A stretch of 64,000 nucleotides of DNA from Thinopyrum elongatum. Taxonomy: Eukaryota > Streptophyta > Magnoliopsida > Poales > Poaceae. A program made the position numbers and the translations under genes. Position 1 is the first letter of the stretch. Each line of letters opens with the position of its first letter. Positions 21,568 through 33,492 of this stretch are shown here, piece by piece. The notes under the pieces are model-generated. The model was not told the origin of the DNA. It saw only the letters and a program-made list of their open reading frames with translations, and did not search any database. The DNA lies in assembly GCA_011799875.1 (NCBI GenBank), contig CM022300.1, forward strand, positions 110,373,201 to 110,437,200, given 5' to 3'.

Positions 21568-23099
21568 TGATGACCCACAAGTATAGGGGATCTATCGTAG
21601 TCCTTTTGATAAGTAAGAGTGTCGAACCCAACGAGAAGCAGAAGGAAATGACAAGCGGTTTTCAACAAGGTATTCTCTGCAAGAACTAAAATTATCGGTA
21701 ACAGATAGTTGTATGATAAGATAATTCATAACGAGTAACAAGTAACAAAAGTAACTAAGGTGCAGCAAGGTGGCTCAATCCTTTTTGTAGCAAAGGAGAA
21801 GCCTGGACGAACTCCTATATAAAGCAAAGCGCTCCCAAGGACACATGGGAATTGTTGTCAAGTTAGTTTTCATCATGCTCATATGATTTGCGTTCGTTAC
21901 TTTGTTACTTTGATAATTTGATATATGGGTGGCCCGGTGCTTGGGTGATGCCCTTCCTTGGACAAGTCTCCCACTTATGTTTAACCCCTCTCGCAAGCAT
22001 CCGCAACTACAAAAGAAGAATTAAGATAAATCTAACCATAGCATGAAACATATGGATCCAAATCAACCCCTTACGAAGCAACGCATAAACTAGGGTTTAA
22101 GCTTCTGTCACTCTAGCAACCCATCATCTACTTATTACTTCCCAATGCCTTCCCCTAGGCCCAAATCATGGTGAAGTGTCATGTAGTCGATGTTCACATA
22201 ACACCACTAGAGGAAAGACAACATACATCTCATCAAAATATCGAACGAATACCAACTTCACATGATTACTTATAACAAGACTTCTCCCATGTCCTCAGGA
22301 ACAAATGTAACTACTCACAAAGCATATTCATGTTCATAATTAGAGGAGTATTAATTATCATTAAGGATCTGAACATATGATCTTCCACCGAATAAACGAA
22401 CTAGCATCAACTACAAGGAGTAATCAACACTACTAGCAACCCACAGGTACCAATCTGAGGTTTTGAGACAAAGATCTGATACGAGAGATGAACTAGGGTT
22501 TGAGAGGAGATGGTGCTGGTGAACATGTTAATGGAGATTGACCCCCTCTCGATGAGAGGATCGTTGGTGATGACGATGGCTTCGATTTCCCCCTACCGGA
22601 GGGAAGTTTCCCCGGCAGAACAGCTTCGCCGGAGCCCTAGATTGGTTCCGCCCAAGTTCCGCCTCGAGATGGTGGCACTTCATCCCGAAAGCTTCCTTCT
22701 GATTTTTTCCAGGTCAAAACACACCATATAGTAGAAGATGGGCATCGGGGGCCTGCCAGGTGGCCCACAAGGCAGGGGGGGCGCGCCCAGGGGGGTAGGG
22801 CGCGCCCCCCACCCTTATGGATGGCTGGTGGCCCCCCTCCGGTGCTTTCTTCGCCCAATATTTTTTATATATTCCAAAATAATTCTCCGTGAAGTTTCAG
22901 GACTTTTGGAGTTGTGCAGAATAGGTCTCTAATATTTGCTCCTTTTCCAGTCTAGAATTCCAGCTGCCGGCATTCTCCTCTTCATGTAAACCTTATAAAA
23001 TAAGAGAGAAAAGGCATAAGTATTGTGATATAATGTGTAATAACAGCCCATAATGCAATAAATATCAATATAAAAGCATGATGCAAAATGGACGTATCA
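21568..23099 (-). repeat. Gypsy-2 3' LTR
   Basis: 1,532 bp, plus-strand TGATGACCCACAAG...ATGGACGTATCA. Against the other LTR there is an 8-bp tandem GTTACTTT difference near 21900 and a few percent of scattered substitutions. Confidence 0.92.
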
Positions 23100-23113
23100 A
23101 CTCCCCCAAGCTT
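23100..23113 (-). promoter_or_regulatory. Gypsy-2 polypurine tract
   Basis: The minus strand reads AAGCTTGGGGGAGT directly before the TGATACG start of the 3' LTR. Purine-rich, at the expected place. Confidence 0.75.
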
Positions 23114-23586
23114 AGACCTCGCTTGTCCTCAAGCGAAAGCCAAAATCAAAAAATATGTCCACAAGTTTAGAGATAGAGGTGCCGATAAAATAAAATACGG
23201 ACATGAGGGCATCATGATCATCTTTAGGACAACAACATATATTGTCATATAATTTCTTATGCTAGAGTAACAGTTCATTCACAAGGTAGAGTATAAATCA
23301 GAAACTTCATTGAAAACTAATAAACTATGATCTCAGTCATTGAAGCAATTGCAATTTATCATAACATCGGAAAGAGTCAATTCAAGAGCTTTTCAGCAAG
23401 TCCACATACTCAACTATCATTTAGTCTTTCACAATTGCTAACACTCACGCAATACTTATGAGTTCAAAGCTTCAATCGGACACAGAGAAAGATAGGGGCT
23501 TATAGTTTCGCCTCCCAACCTTTTACCTCAAGGGTAATGTCAACAATAATACTTTATGATAACCTACATCCGGGTGGAGATATATA
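23114..23586 (-). other. Gypsy-2 non-coding 3' region, proximal to LTR
   Basis: About 470 bp of A/T-rich sequence between purine tract and foldback. No ORF or motif of note. Confidence 0.6.
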
Positions 23587-24437
23587 GGGATAATTGTATT
23601 CATACCCTTAGTTGTGTCCCCCTCAACCGAATTGCCCCTAGTTTTTGAAAACACGTGGTCTTGCCCAACCCACTTTGTCGTCTTGTGCTTTTGGCCTTTG
23701 ACCGTTTGACCGTCACTTTGAAAACTTCATAACTAATTCATACTAAATCAGAAAAATGCAAATAAGATACCAAAATGTTTGGAAAAACATCACCTGTATG
23801 TCAATGTCACTTGCATTCATGACAAAAGTGTTGGTAAGTGCCCATCCGAGTTTTAGCTCTTATCATACCACCATGAACAGGAAAATCTAAAAATATTCAA
23901 AAAATTCAAGAAAAATTTGGTGGCAAAGAATTGCAAATGTTTTAAGTGCTTGCCAAGTTTCATGAGGGAATGACATTCGTGGAAGTCGTGAAAAAAAAAC
24001 AATCTATTTTTGAGTGTTCATTGTTGTTTTTGCCACGACTTCCATGAATGTCATTCCCTCATGAAACTTGGCAAGCACTTAAAACATTTGCAATTCTTTG
24101 CCGCCAAATTTTTCTTGAATTTTTTGAATTTTTTTAGATTTTCCTGTTCATGGTGGTATGATAAGAGCTAAAACTCGGATGGGCACTTACCAACACTTTT
24201 GTCATGAATGCAAGTGACATTGACATACAGGTGATGTTTTTCCAAACATTTTGGTATCTTATTTGCATTTTTCTGATTTAGTATGAATTATTTATGAAGT
24301 TTTCAAAGTGACGGTCAAATGGTCAAAGGGCAAAAGCACAAGACGACAAAGTGGGTTGGGCAAGACCACGTGTTTTCAAAAACTAGGGGCAATTCGGTTG
24401 AGGGGGACACAACTAAGGGTATGAATACAATTATCCC
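23587..24437. mobile_element. 851-bp foldback element (near-perfect hairpin)
   Basis: Two ~403-bp arms (23587-23989 and about 24035-24437) are reverse complements with about six mismatches by eye, around a loop of ~45 nt. Termini are GGGATAATTGTATTCATACC and its inverse. Flanks are A/T repeats (ATATATA on both sides), so the target duplication cannot be read with certainty. No coding capacity. The shape fits a long-inverted-repeat MITE, perhaps Mutator-like. Confidence 0.88.
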
Positions 24438-25572
24438 ATATATATATATATATCTGGATCTCTCCAACACATAGTGCTTGCCAAAAGAAAAAGTGTAAAA
24501 AGGAAAGCTGAAGATCACCACGACTCTTGTATAAGGGTAGAAGATAAAAGTAAAAGATAGGCCCTTCGCAGAGGGAAGCAGAGATTGTCACGCGCTTTTA
24601 TGGTTGGATGCAAAAAATCCTAATGCAAAAGAACGTCACTTTATATTGCCGCTTGTGATAAAGAACTTTATTATGTAGTCTGTTGCTTTTATTTCTTCCA
24701 TATCACAAGTTCGTATAAAGCTTATTTTCTTCACACTAATAGATCGTACATATTTAGAGAGCAATTTTTATTGCTTGCACTGATGACAACTTACTTGAAG
24801 GATCTTACTCAATCCATAGGTAGGTATGGTGGACTCTCATGGCAAAACTGGTTTAAGGGATGTTTGGAAGCACAAGTAGCATCTCTACTTGGTGCAAAGA
24901 ATTTGGCTAGCATGAGAGGGAAAGGCAAGCTCAACATATTGGAGGGTCCATGACAATGTAACTTCTATTCAGATATAAGCAAACATAACTCATTATGTTG
25001 TATTCCTTGTCCAACATCAACTTTTTAGCATGTCATATTTTAATGAGTGCTCACAATTACAAAGGATGTCCAAGATAGTATATTTATATGTGAAGCCTCT
25101 CTTTCTTTATTACTTCCTATTAATTGCAACAATGACCCAAACTATGTTTGTCAACTCTCAACAAATTTTATTCATTATACTCTTTATATGTGAAGTCATT
25201 ACTCTCCATAAGATCAATATATGATCTTTTTATTTCTTTTTTTATTTAATTCCCTCAAGATCATATCAAGGAAGCAAAGCCCTCAACTCAAAACTACTCT
25301 TTTATTATATATAACTCACGGACCCGATTACGTAGATAGATCTCGAAACAAAACTCAAAGCTAGATCAAACTAAAACTTTATTCTGCTAGATCAAGATAT
25401 AACCAAAAGGATCGAACTAAGAAAAAGCGATAAAGATAAAGATGTGATGGTGATACGATACCGGGGCACCTCCCCCAAGCTTGGCAGTTACCAAGGGGAG
25501 TGCCCATACCCATGTATTTAGGTCTCTTTCTTCGGAGGTGGTGATGATGAAGTTGTTGATGATGAAAGAATT
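24438..25572 (-). other. Gypsy-2 non-coding region between foldback and extra ORF
   Basis: 1.1 kb, A/T-rich; short ORFs on the plus strand (24771-24953, 25030-25224) lack similarity or codon structure. GGGGGAGGTGCCCC on the minus strand near 25470 resembles a second purine tract. No gene called. Confidence 0.55.
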
Positions 25573-26037
25573 TTATCCTCCGTCTTCCAAGGCATCACCA
25601 TCGTAAAAAGATGAACGAGTCTCCGAGATCCTCAAATCTGTAGCCAAACTCATCCTTTTAAATCTGTATTCATACTCACAGTTTTGGTTTTGCAGGTCAT
25701 AGATCTGGGCTTGGAGATGCTCGATTTTCTCATGAAGCTTGAAGATGGCCTCCCCAATGTTCTCGGCATCCAGCTTGTGACCACTAGTAAATTCAGCGAT
25801 CATCATGTGGTTGGCGTTGAGTCCACATTCCACCATCCCTTGGCACTTGAAGACTTGCCGCTCCACTTCTTTGAGCCTTGTCTCCACGCTTCCGGTCTTC
25901 TTTGACCCTTCAGTATCGCGGATGTACAACACCCCCTCACGCATCTCAATGATTTGAGGGTGTTGCAGCACCTCCACGAGATAAGGGTTGATGACCTTCT
26001 CGAAAAACTTGTCCTTGGGGGCGCTTGGAGACGTCAT
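25573..26037 (-). CDS. Gypsy-2 extra 3' ORF (third ORF), coiled-coil protein
   Basis: 154 intact codons after pol on the same strand: starts MTSPSAPKDKFFEKVINPYL, then VETRLKEVERQVFKCQGMVE and a heptad-like stretch IFKLHEKIEHLQAQIYDLQN, ending in acidic DGDALEDGG. Athila-lineage elements, such as barley Bagy-2, often carry an envelope-like ORF here. This one has no signal peptide or membrane segment that I can see, so I do not call it an envelope. A splice-acceptor-like site lies 12 nt upstream of the ATG. It is the only Gypsy-2 ORF without a lesion. Confidence 0.65.
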   Translation of the reverse strand: MTSPSAPKDKFFEKVINPYLVEVLQHPQIIEMREGVLYIRDTEGSKKTGSVETRLKEVERQVFKCQGMVECGLNANHMMIAEFTSGHKLDAENIGEAIFKLHEKIEHLQAQIYDLQNQNCEYEYRFKRMSLATDLRISETRSSFYDGDALEDGG

Positions 26038-26049
26038 GGTGCTCTGGAT

Positions 26050-26064
26050 CTGTCAGAAAAATAG
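26050..26064 (-). promoter_or_regulatory. Candidate splice acceptor before the extra ORF
   Basis: The minus strand reads CTATTTTTCTGACAG and then ATCCAGAGCACC before the ATG at 26037. A pyrimidine tract plus CAG is a good plant acceptor. Paired with the leader donor at 31107-31112 it would give a short mRNA that skips gag-pol. Confidence 0.5.
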
Positions 26065-26365
26065 CTCGAAACAAAGACAGGAGATATTGCCGTGGTACGG
26101 TGGTCAAAACCTTCGGGAGATTATATAATGAATTTTTACCGACCAAAAGAAGTATTGTGCAAGAAAACGGAGTCCGGAGGGCACACGAGGTGGCCACAAG
26201 GCAGGGGGGCGCGCCCAGGGGGGTAGGGCGCGCCCTCCACCCTTGTGGTCTCCTCGTGCATCTTTCGGACTACTTTTAATTTTTCTATTTTTCTAAATAT
26301 TCCAAAATGGAGAAAAATTGCTATTATAATAGTTTTGGTGTCGGTTTACTTACCGTACCACATAC

Positions 26366-29300
26366 CTATTCCTTTTCGGAGTTTGAAACATTCTGGAAAG
26401 TATCCCTTATGTACTCCTCCGGTGTTATGGTATTAATTATATTGGTCTCAACGTTTATGGGAGTACCTGAGATATAATGTTTGATTCTTTGACCGTTTAC
26501 CACCTTCGGATTTGTGCCTTCGGCATTGTTGATCTTAATGGCATTGGAACGATAGACCTCCTCGATAATGTAAGGACCTTCCCATTTAGAGAGAAGCTTT
26601 CCTGCAAAAAATCTTAAACGAGAGTTGCATAGCAAAACATGATCACCTACATTAAACTCACGCTTTTGTATCCTCTTGTCATGCCATCTTTTAACTTTTT
26701 CTTTAAACAACTTGGCATTCTCATAGGCTTGTGTTCTCCATTCATCAAGCGAGCTAATGTCAAATAACCTCTTCTCATCAGCAAGTTTGAAATCATAGTT
26801 GAGCTCTTTAATAGCCCAATAAGCTTTATGTTCTAGTTCAAGAGGTAAGTGACATGCTTTTCCATAAACCATTTTATATGGAGACATGCCCATAGGGTTT
26901 TTATAAGCAGTTCTATAAGCCCATAATGCATCATCAAGTTTCTTAGACCAATTCTTTCTAGATCTATTAACAGTCTTTTGCAAAATCAATTTAATCTCTC
27001 TATTGCTCAATTCTACTTGACCACTAGACTGAGGGTGATATGGAGATGCAATTCTATGGTTAACATCATATTTAGCAAGCATTTTACGGAAAGCACCATG
27101 AATAAAATGTGAACCACCATCAGTCATTAAATATCTAGGGACTCCAAACCTCGGAAAAATAACTTCTTTAAGCATCTTAATAGAAGTGTTATGATCAACA
27201 CTACTAGTTGGAATAGCTTCTACCCACTTAGTAACGTAATCAATAGCAACTAAAATATGTGTATACCCATTAGAGGAAGGAAAAGGTCCCATATAATCAA
27301 AGCCCCAAACATCAAATGGTTCAATAACAAGTGAATAATTCATAGGCATTTCCTGACGTCTACTAATATTGCCAATTCTCTGGCATTCATCACAAGACAA
27401 GACAAACTTACGGGCATCCTTGAAGAGAGTAGGCCAATAAAAACCGGATTGCAATACCTTGTGTGCAGTTCTATCTCCAGCATGGTGTCCTCCGTAAGCT
27501 TCGGAGTGGCACTTGCGTAGGATCTGTTCCTGTTCATGCTCAGGTACACATCGTCTAATGACACCATCTACTCCTTCTTTATAAAGGTGTGGGTCATCCC
27601 AAAAGTAATGTCTTAAATCATAGAAAAATCTTTTCTTTTGCTGGTATGTGAAACTAGGTGGTATAAATTTAGCAACAATGTAATTAGCATAATCAGCATA
27701 CCATGGAGTATTACGAGAAGCATTTATGACAGCTAATTGCTCATCAGGAAAACTATCATCAATAGGCAGTGGGTCATCAAGAACATTTTCTAACCTAGAC
27801 AAGTTGTCTGCTATGGGGTTCTTAGCTCCCTTTCTATCAATAATATGCAAACCAAATTCTTGTAACAAGAGAACCCATCTAATAAGTCTTGGTTTAGCAT
27901 CTTTCTTTTCCATAAGATATTTAATAGCAGCATGATCAGTGTGAACAGTTACTTTGGAATCAACAATATAAGATCTGAACTTATCACAGGCAAATACAAC
28001 TGCTAGAAATTCTTTTTCAGTAGTAGCATAATTTCTCTGGGCACTGTCTAGAGTTTTACTAGCATAGTGAATAACATTCAATTTCTTATCAACTCTTTGT
28101 CCTACAACAGCACCAACAACATAATCACTAGTATCACACATAATTTCAAAGGGTAAATTCCAATCAGGTGGTTGAACAATAGGTGCAGAAATCAAGGCTT
28201 TCTTAAGTATTTCAAATGCTTCTACACAATCGTCATCAAAAACAAAAGGAACATCTTTTTGCAAGAGATTAGTGAGAGGCCTAGAAATTTTAGAGAAGTC
28301 TTTAATAAACCTCCTATAGAAACCAGCATGACCAAGGAAACTTCTTATACCTTTGATATCTTTAGGACACGACATCTTTTCAATAGCATCTACTTTAGCT
28401 TTATCAACTTCAATACCTCTTTCAGAAATTTTATGCCCCAAGACAATACCTTCATTAACCATAAAGTGGCACTTCTCCCAATTCAAAACAAGATTAGTCT
28501 CTTCACATCTCTTCAGAACTCGATCAGGGTTGCTTAAGCAATCATCAAAAGAAGTTCCGTAAATGGAGAAATCATCCATGAAAACCTCAACAATCTTTTC
28601 ACAAAACTCAGAGAATATAGCAGTCATACATCTTTGAAAGGTAGCAGGTGCATTGCATAAACCAAAAGGCATACATCTATAAGCAAAAGTACCAAAAGGG
28701 CAAGTAAAAGTGGTCTTTTCTTGGTCCTCTTTTGACACAGGTATTTGAGAAAAACCAAAGTAACCATCTAGAAAGCAAAAATGTGTATGTTTGGATAATC
28801 TTTCTAGCATTTGATCAATAAAAGGTAGAGGGTAATGATCTTTTCTAGTAGCTTTGTTTAATTTACAAAAATCTATTACCATTCTATAACCTGTAACAAT
28901 TCTTTGTGGAATCAATTCATTCTTATCATTAGGAACAACAGTAATAACTCCCTTCTTAGGAACACAATGAACAGGGCTTACCCATCTCCAGAAGCTTTAG
29001 TATTTCATTTCTTACCACTTCCTTCATCTTAGGATTCAGCCTTCGTTGGTGATCAACAACTGGTTTAGCATGAGGCTCCATATTAATTTTGTGCTGACAT
29101 AGAGTGGGACTAATGCCCTTAAGATCATCAAGAGTATATCCAATAGCTGCACGGTGCTTCCTCAGAGTTTTCAATAATTTCTTTTCTTCATGCTCTGAAA
29201 GGTTAGCACTAATAATAACAGGATATATCTTCTTTTCATCGAGATAAGCATATTTCAGAGTATCAGGTAATTGTTTAAGCTCAAACACGGGATCACCCTT

Positions 29301-29456
29301 GGGTGGAGGAGGACCCCCAAGGATTTCAACAGGCAAATTGTGTTTCAAAATAGGCCCTTGATTAAAGAATATTTCGTCTATTTCCCTTCTTTCATTCATA
29401 AACATATCATTTCCATGGTCTAGCAAATATTGTTCTAAAGGATCAGTAGGAGGCAC
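26366..29456 (-). pseudogene. Gypsy-2 pol: reverse transcriptase, RNase H, integrase
   Basis: The segment 29456-28956 covers the pre-RT region up to [21 protein letters not shown] deletion with frameshift near 28984 removes the residues before the WVSPV-type block, and a new frame (849 codons from 28915) carries the rest. RT palm: [10 protein letters not shown]. RNase [17 protein letters not shown] and [11 protein letters not shown]. Integrase: zinc-binding [15 protein letters not shown] with CDECQR, and acids in [19 protein letters not shown] and [10 protein letters not shown] Cys stands where RT usually has Arg (IDFCKLNKA). The C-terminus is intact. Confidence 0.9.
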
Positions 29457-29498
29457 GACAATAGAAGCAAGACCAATAATTTCATCCTTACTAGGAAA

Positions 29499-31063
29499 TT
29501 ATTTATCATGGGGTTGTCTACGAAACTTAGAGAAATTAAAATCATGAGACACATCCCCAAAGCCGACAGTAACAATATCCTTTTTGCAATCTATCTTAGC
29601 ATTAACAGTGTTCAAGAAAGGTCTACCAAATATAATGGGACAAAAATCATCTTGTGGGGAACCAAGAACAAGAAAATCAGTAGGGTATTTTATTTTCCCA
29701 CACAAGACTTCAACATCTCTAACAATCCCAATTGGTGATATAGTATCTCAATTGGCAAGCTTAATAGTAACATCAATATCTTCTATCTCAGCAGGTGCAA
29801 TGTCATTCATAATTTCTTGGTATAAGGAATTGCACTCACACTAGCACCCACATCACATAATCCATGATAACGGTGATCTCCTATTTTAACAGAAACAATA
29901 GGCATGCCAACAACGGGTCTATGTTTATCTTTAATATCGGGTTTAGCAATTCTAGCAGCTTCATCACAGAAATAAATAGCATGCCCATCAATATTATCAA
30001 CCAAGAGATCTTTAACCAAAGCAATACTAGGTTCAACTTTAATTTGTTTACGGGGTGTAGGTGTTCTAGTATAACTCTTACGAACCACAGCTGAAGCTTT
30101 AGCATGTTCCTTTATTCTAACATGGAAAGGTGGTTTCTCAATATAAGCAGTAGGAACAATAGGATCAACATTATAAGTAATAGTTTCCTCTTCAGCCTTA
30201 ATAGGTTCTACTATTTTTACTTCAATGGGAGGATGATATTTAAACCACTTCTCCTTAGGGAGATCAACATGAGTAGCAAATGATTCACAGAAAGAAGCTA
30301 CTATCTCAGAGTCAAGTCCATATTTAGTGCTAAATTCACGAAAAGCATCGGTATCCATAAAAGATTTAACACAATCAAACTTAAGGTTTATACCTGACTC
30401 CTTACCTTCATCGAGTTCCCAATCTTCGGAGTTGCGTTTAATTCTTTCCAATAAATCCCATTTGAGTTCAATAGTCTTCTTCATAAAAGAACCAGTACAA
30501 GAAGTATCGAGCATGGATTGATCATAACGAGAAAGCCGAGCATAAAAATTCTGAATAATAATTTCTCTTGAGAGCTCATGATTGGGGCATGAATATAACA
30601 TTGACTTAAGCCTCCCCCAAGCTTGAGTGATACTTTCTCCTTCACGAGGCCAAAAATTATATATATAGTTCCGATCACGATGAACCAGATGCATAGGATA
30701 AAACTTCTGATGAAATTCCAATTTCAATCGGTTGTAGTTCCAGGATCCAATATCATCACATAGCCTATACCATGTCAATGCCTTTCCCTTCAATGATAAA
30801 GGTAAGACCTTCTTCTTGACATCATTCTCGGGCAAACCTGCAAGCTTAAATAATCCACAAACTTCATCCACATAGATTAGGTGCATATCAGGATGTAATG
30901 TTCCGTCTCCTGCATAAGGATTAGCTAGCAGTTTCTCTATCATACCTGAAGGAATTTCATAATAAATATTTTCAGTAGGTGCAGTAGGTTGAGGAGCAAA
31001 TCTTTGCTTTTCCGGTCGAGGTGAAGATACCCCGAATAGGCCCCTCAAAGGATTATTTTCCAT
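29499..31063 (-). pseudogene. Gypsy-2 gag-protease, broken in the protease
   Basis: From MENNPLRGLFGVSS at 31063, the gag core follows (KVLPLSLKGKALTWYRLCDD, ESITQAWGRLKSMLYSCPNH), then the protease start with HGLCDVGASVSAIPY. After IPYT a 7-bp loss (apparently one of two TTATACC copies) shifts the frame, and about 75 bp further on a TGA replaces an Arg codon in the LANRDT block. Downstream residues remain readable as PIIFGRPFLNTVNAKIDCKK to 29499. Only gag could still be translated. Confidence 0.87.
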
Positions 31064-31106
31064 AGTAACAAGTGACAGTAAATTTTAGCACACTATATAA
31101 ATGTTT

Positions 31107-31112
31107 CCTTAC
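31107..31112 (-). promoter_or_regulatory. Candidate splice donor in the Gypsy-2 leader
   Basis: The minus strand reads TTTG then GTAAGG, between primer-binding site and gag ATG. Gypsy-3 has GTAAGT at the equivalent place (63698-63703), so the site is shared within the lineage. Confidence 0.5.
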
Positions 31113-31125
31113 CAAAGCCGCTTCA

Positions 31126-31144
31126 CTCCCTGGCAACGGCACCA
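31126..31144 (-). promoter_or_regulatory. Gypsy-2 primer-binding site
   Basis: The minus strand reads TGGTGCCGTTGCCAGGGAG, 11 bases from the 5' LTR, closely matching the sites of Gypsy-1 and Gypsy-3. Confidence 0.8.
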
Positions 31145-31155
31145 GAAAAGAGTCT

Positions 31156-32676
31156 TGATGACCCACAAGTATAGGGGATCTATCGTAGTCCTTTCGATAA
31201 GTAAGAGTGTCGAACCCAACGAGGAGCAGAAGGAAATGACAAGCGGTTTTCAGCAAGGTATTCTCTGCAAGCACTGAAATTATCGGTAACAGATAGTTGT
31301 ATGATAAGATAATTCGTAACGAGTAACAAGTAACAAAAGTAACTAAGGTGCAGCAAGGTGGCCCAATCCTTTTTGTAGCAAAGTACAAGCCTGGATGAAC
31401 TCCTATATAAATCAAAGCGCTCCCGAGGACACATGGGAATTGTTGTCAAGTTAGTTTTCATCATGCTCATATGATTTGCGTTTGTTACTTTGATAATTTG
31501 ATATATGGGTGGACTGGTGCTTGGGTGCTGCCCTTCCTTGGACAAGCCTCCCACTTATGATTAACCCCTCTCGCAAGCATCCGCAACTATGAAAGAAGAA
31601 TTAAGATAAATCTAACCATAGCATGAAACATATGGATCCAAATCAGCCCCTTACGAAGCAACGCATAAACTAGGGTTTAAGCTTTTGTCACTCTAGCAAC
31701 CCATCATCTACTTATTACTTCCAAATGCCTTCCCCTAGGCCCAAATCATGGTGAAGTGTCATGTAGTTGACGTTCACATAACACCACTAGAGGAAAGACA
31801 ACATACATCTCATCAAAATATCGAATGAATACCAACTTCACATGATTACTTATAACAAGACTTCTCCCATGTCCTCAGGAACAAACGTAACTACTCACAA
31901 AGCATATTCATGTTCATAATCAGAGGAGTATTAATTATCATTAAGGATCTGAACATATGATCTTCCACCGAATAAACGAACTAGCATCAATTACAAGGAG
32001 TAATCAACACTACTAGCAACCCACAGGTACCAATCTGAGGTTTTGAGACAAAGATCGGATACAAGAGATGAACTAGGGTTTGAAAGGAGATGGTGCTGGT
32101 GAAGATGTTGGTGGAGATTGACCCCCTCTCGATGAGAGGATCGTTGGTGATGACGATGGCTTCGATTTCCCCCTACCGGAGGGAAGTTTCCCCGGCAGAA
32201 CAGCTCCGCCGGAGCCCTAGATTGGTTCCGCCCAAGTTCCGCCTCGAGACGGCGGCGCTTCGTCCTGAAAGCTTCCTCCTGATTTTTTCCAGGTCAAAAC
32301 ACACCATATAGCAGAAGATGGGAATCGGGGGCCTGCCAGGTGGCCCACAAGGCAGGGGGCGCGCCCAGGGGGTAGGGCGCGCCCCCCACCCTTGTGGATG
32401 GCTGTGGCCCCCCTCTGGTGCTTTCTTCGCCCAATATTTTTTATATATTCCAAAATAATTCTTCGTGAAGTTTCAGGACTTTTGGAGTTGTGCAGAATAG
32501 GTCTCTAATATTTGCTCCTTTTCCAGTCCAGAATTCCAGCTGCCGGCATTCTCCCTCTTCATGTAAACCTTATAAAATAAGAGAGAAAATGCATAAGTAT
32601 TGTGATATAATGTGTAATAACAGCCCATAATGCGATAAATATCAATATAAAAGCATGATGCAAAATGGACGTATCA
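31156..32676 (-). repeat. Gypsy-2 5' LTR
   Basis: 1,521 bp, on the element's strand TGATACGTCCATTTTGCATC...GGGTCATCA. It is clearly related to the Gypsy-3 LTR at 62136-63654. Confidence 0.92.
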
Positions 32677-33274
32677 CTTCACCCAAAGTAATTTCCATAA
32701 AAGTACCACCCGTGGCGGAATCTAAAAGATTTCTAGAAACAAAGTTCAATCCCGCATAAAATTTTTGTATGATCATCCAAAGATTTAAACCATGAGCAGG
32801 ACAATTTCTTAGCATCAACTTCATTCTTTCCCAAGATTGTGCAACATGTTCATGCTCAAGTTGCTTAAAATTCATGATTTGAGTTCTAAGGGAAATAATT
32901 TTCGCGGGCGGAAAATACTTAGTAATAAAAGCATCTTTGCACTTATCCTAAGAATCGATACTATTGCGAGGCAAAGAAGAAAACCAAATTTTTGCACGAT
33001 CCCTCAAAGAGAAAGGAAATAATTTCAACTTCACAATATCATTGTCCACATCTTTTTTCTTTTGCATATCGCATAATTCTACGAATGTGTTAAGATGGGA
33101 CGCGACATCCTCATTAGGAGTACCGAAAAATTGATATTTCATAACAAGATTCAACAAAGCGGCATTAATATCACAAGATTCCGCACTATTGGCGGGAGGA
33201 GCAATCAGAGTGCCAATAAAATCATTGTTATTTGTATTGGAAAAATCACACAACTTGGTGTTTTCTTGAGTCAT
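32677..33274 (-). pseudogene. Gypsy-1 gag, N-terminal part
   Basis: Starts MTQENTKLCDFSNTNNND at 33274. The retrotransposon gag core follows, with VKLKLFPFSLRDRAKIWFSS and HVAQSWERMKLMLRNCPAHG. A TAG at about 32950 interrupts it after NSIDS where a Trp codon would fit. It ends with GGTFMEITLGE at the Gypsy-2 insertion and continues at 21567 in the matching frame. Confidence 0.85.
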
Positions 33275-33462
33275 CGTGACTACGCAAACAAGATTGCACA
33301 CAAAAACAGATCTGACGAGAAAACGGCGAATGAAAAAGAGAGCGAATAAAACGACAAATTTTTGTGAAGTGGGGGAGATGAAAACAAGAGGCAGATGACA
33401 AATAATGTAAATTGCAAGGAGATGAGATTTGTGATTAGGAACCTGATAGATGTTGGTGATGT
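32682..33462 (-). other. Gypsy-1 gag N-half and leader
   Basis: Apart from the gag fragment (to 33274), the 188 bp to the primer-binding site are untranslated leader. Plus-strand ORFs here are shadows of gag. Confidence 0.6.
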
Positions 33463-33481
33463 CTCCCCGGCAACGGCGCCA
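33463..33481 (-). promoter_or_regulatory. Gypsy-1 primer-binding site
   Basis: The minus strand reads TGGCGCCGTTGCCGGGGAG, 11 bases inside the 5' LTR. Cereal Gypsy elements commonly carry this type of site. Confidence 0.8.
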
Positions 33482-33492
33482 GAAATTCCTTT

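Larger units (their letters stand above)
21568..32676 (-). mobile_element. Gypsy-2: Athila-lineage Gypsy element with extra 3' ORF
   Basis: 11.1 kb, minus strand, LTRs of 1,532 and 1,521 bp, target duplication CTTCA (21563-21567 and 32677-32681). Order on its own strand: LTR, primer-binding site, gag-protease, reverse transcriptase-RNase H-integrase, a separate 154-codon ORF, long non-coding 3' region with a foldback insertion, purine tract, LTR. Catalytic motifs are largely kept, but protease and the start of reverse transcriptase carry disabling lesions. Confidence 0.93.
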
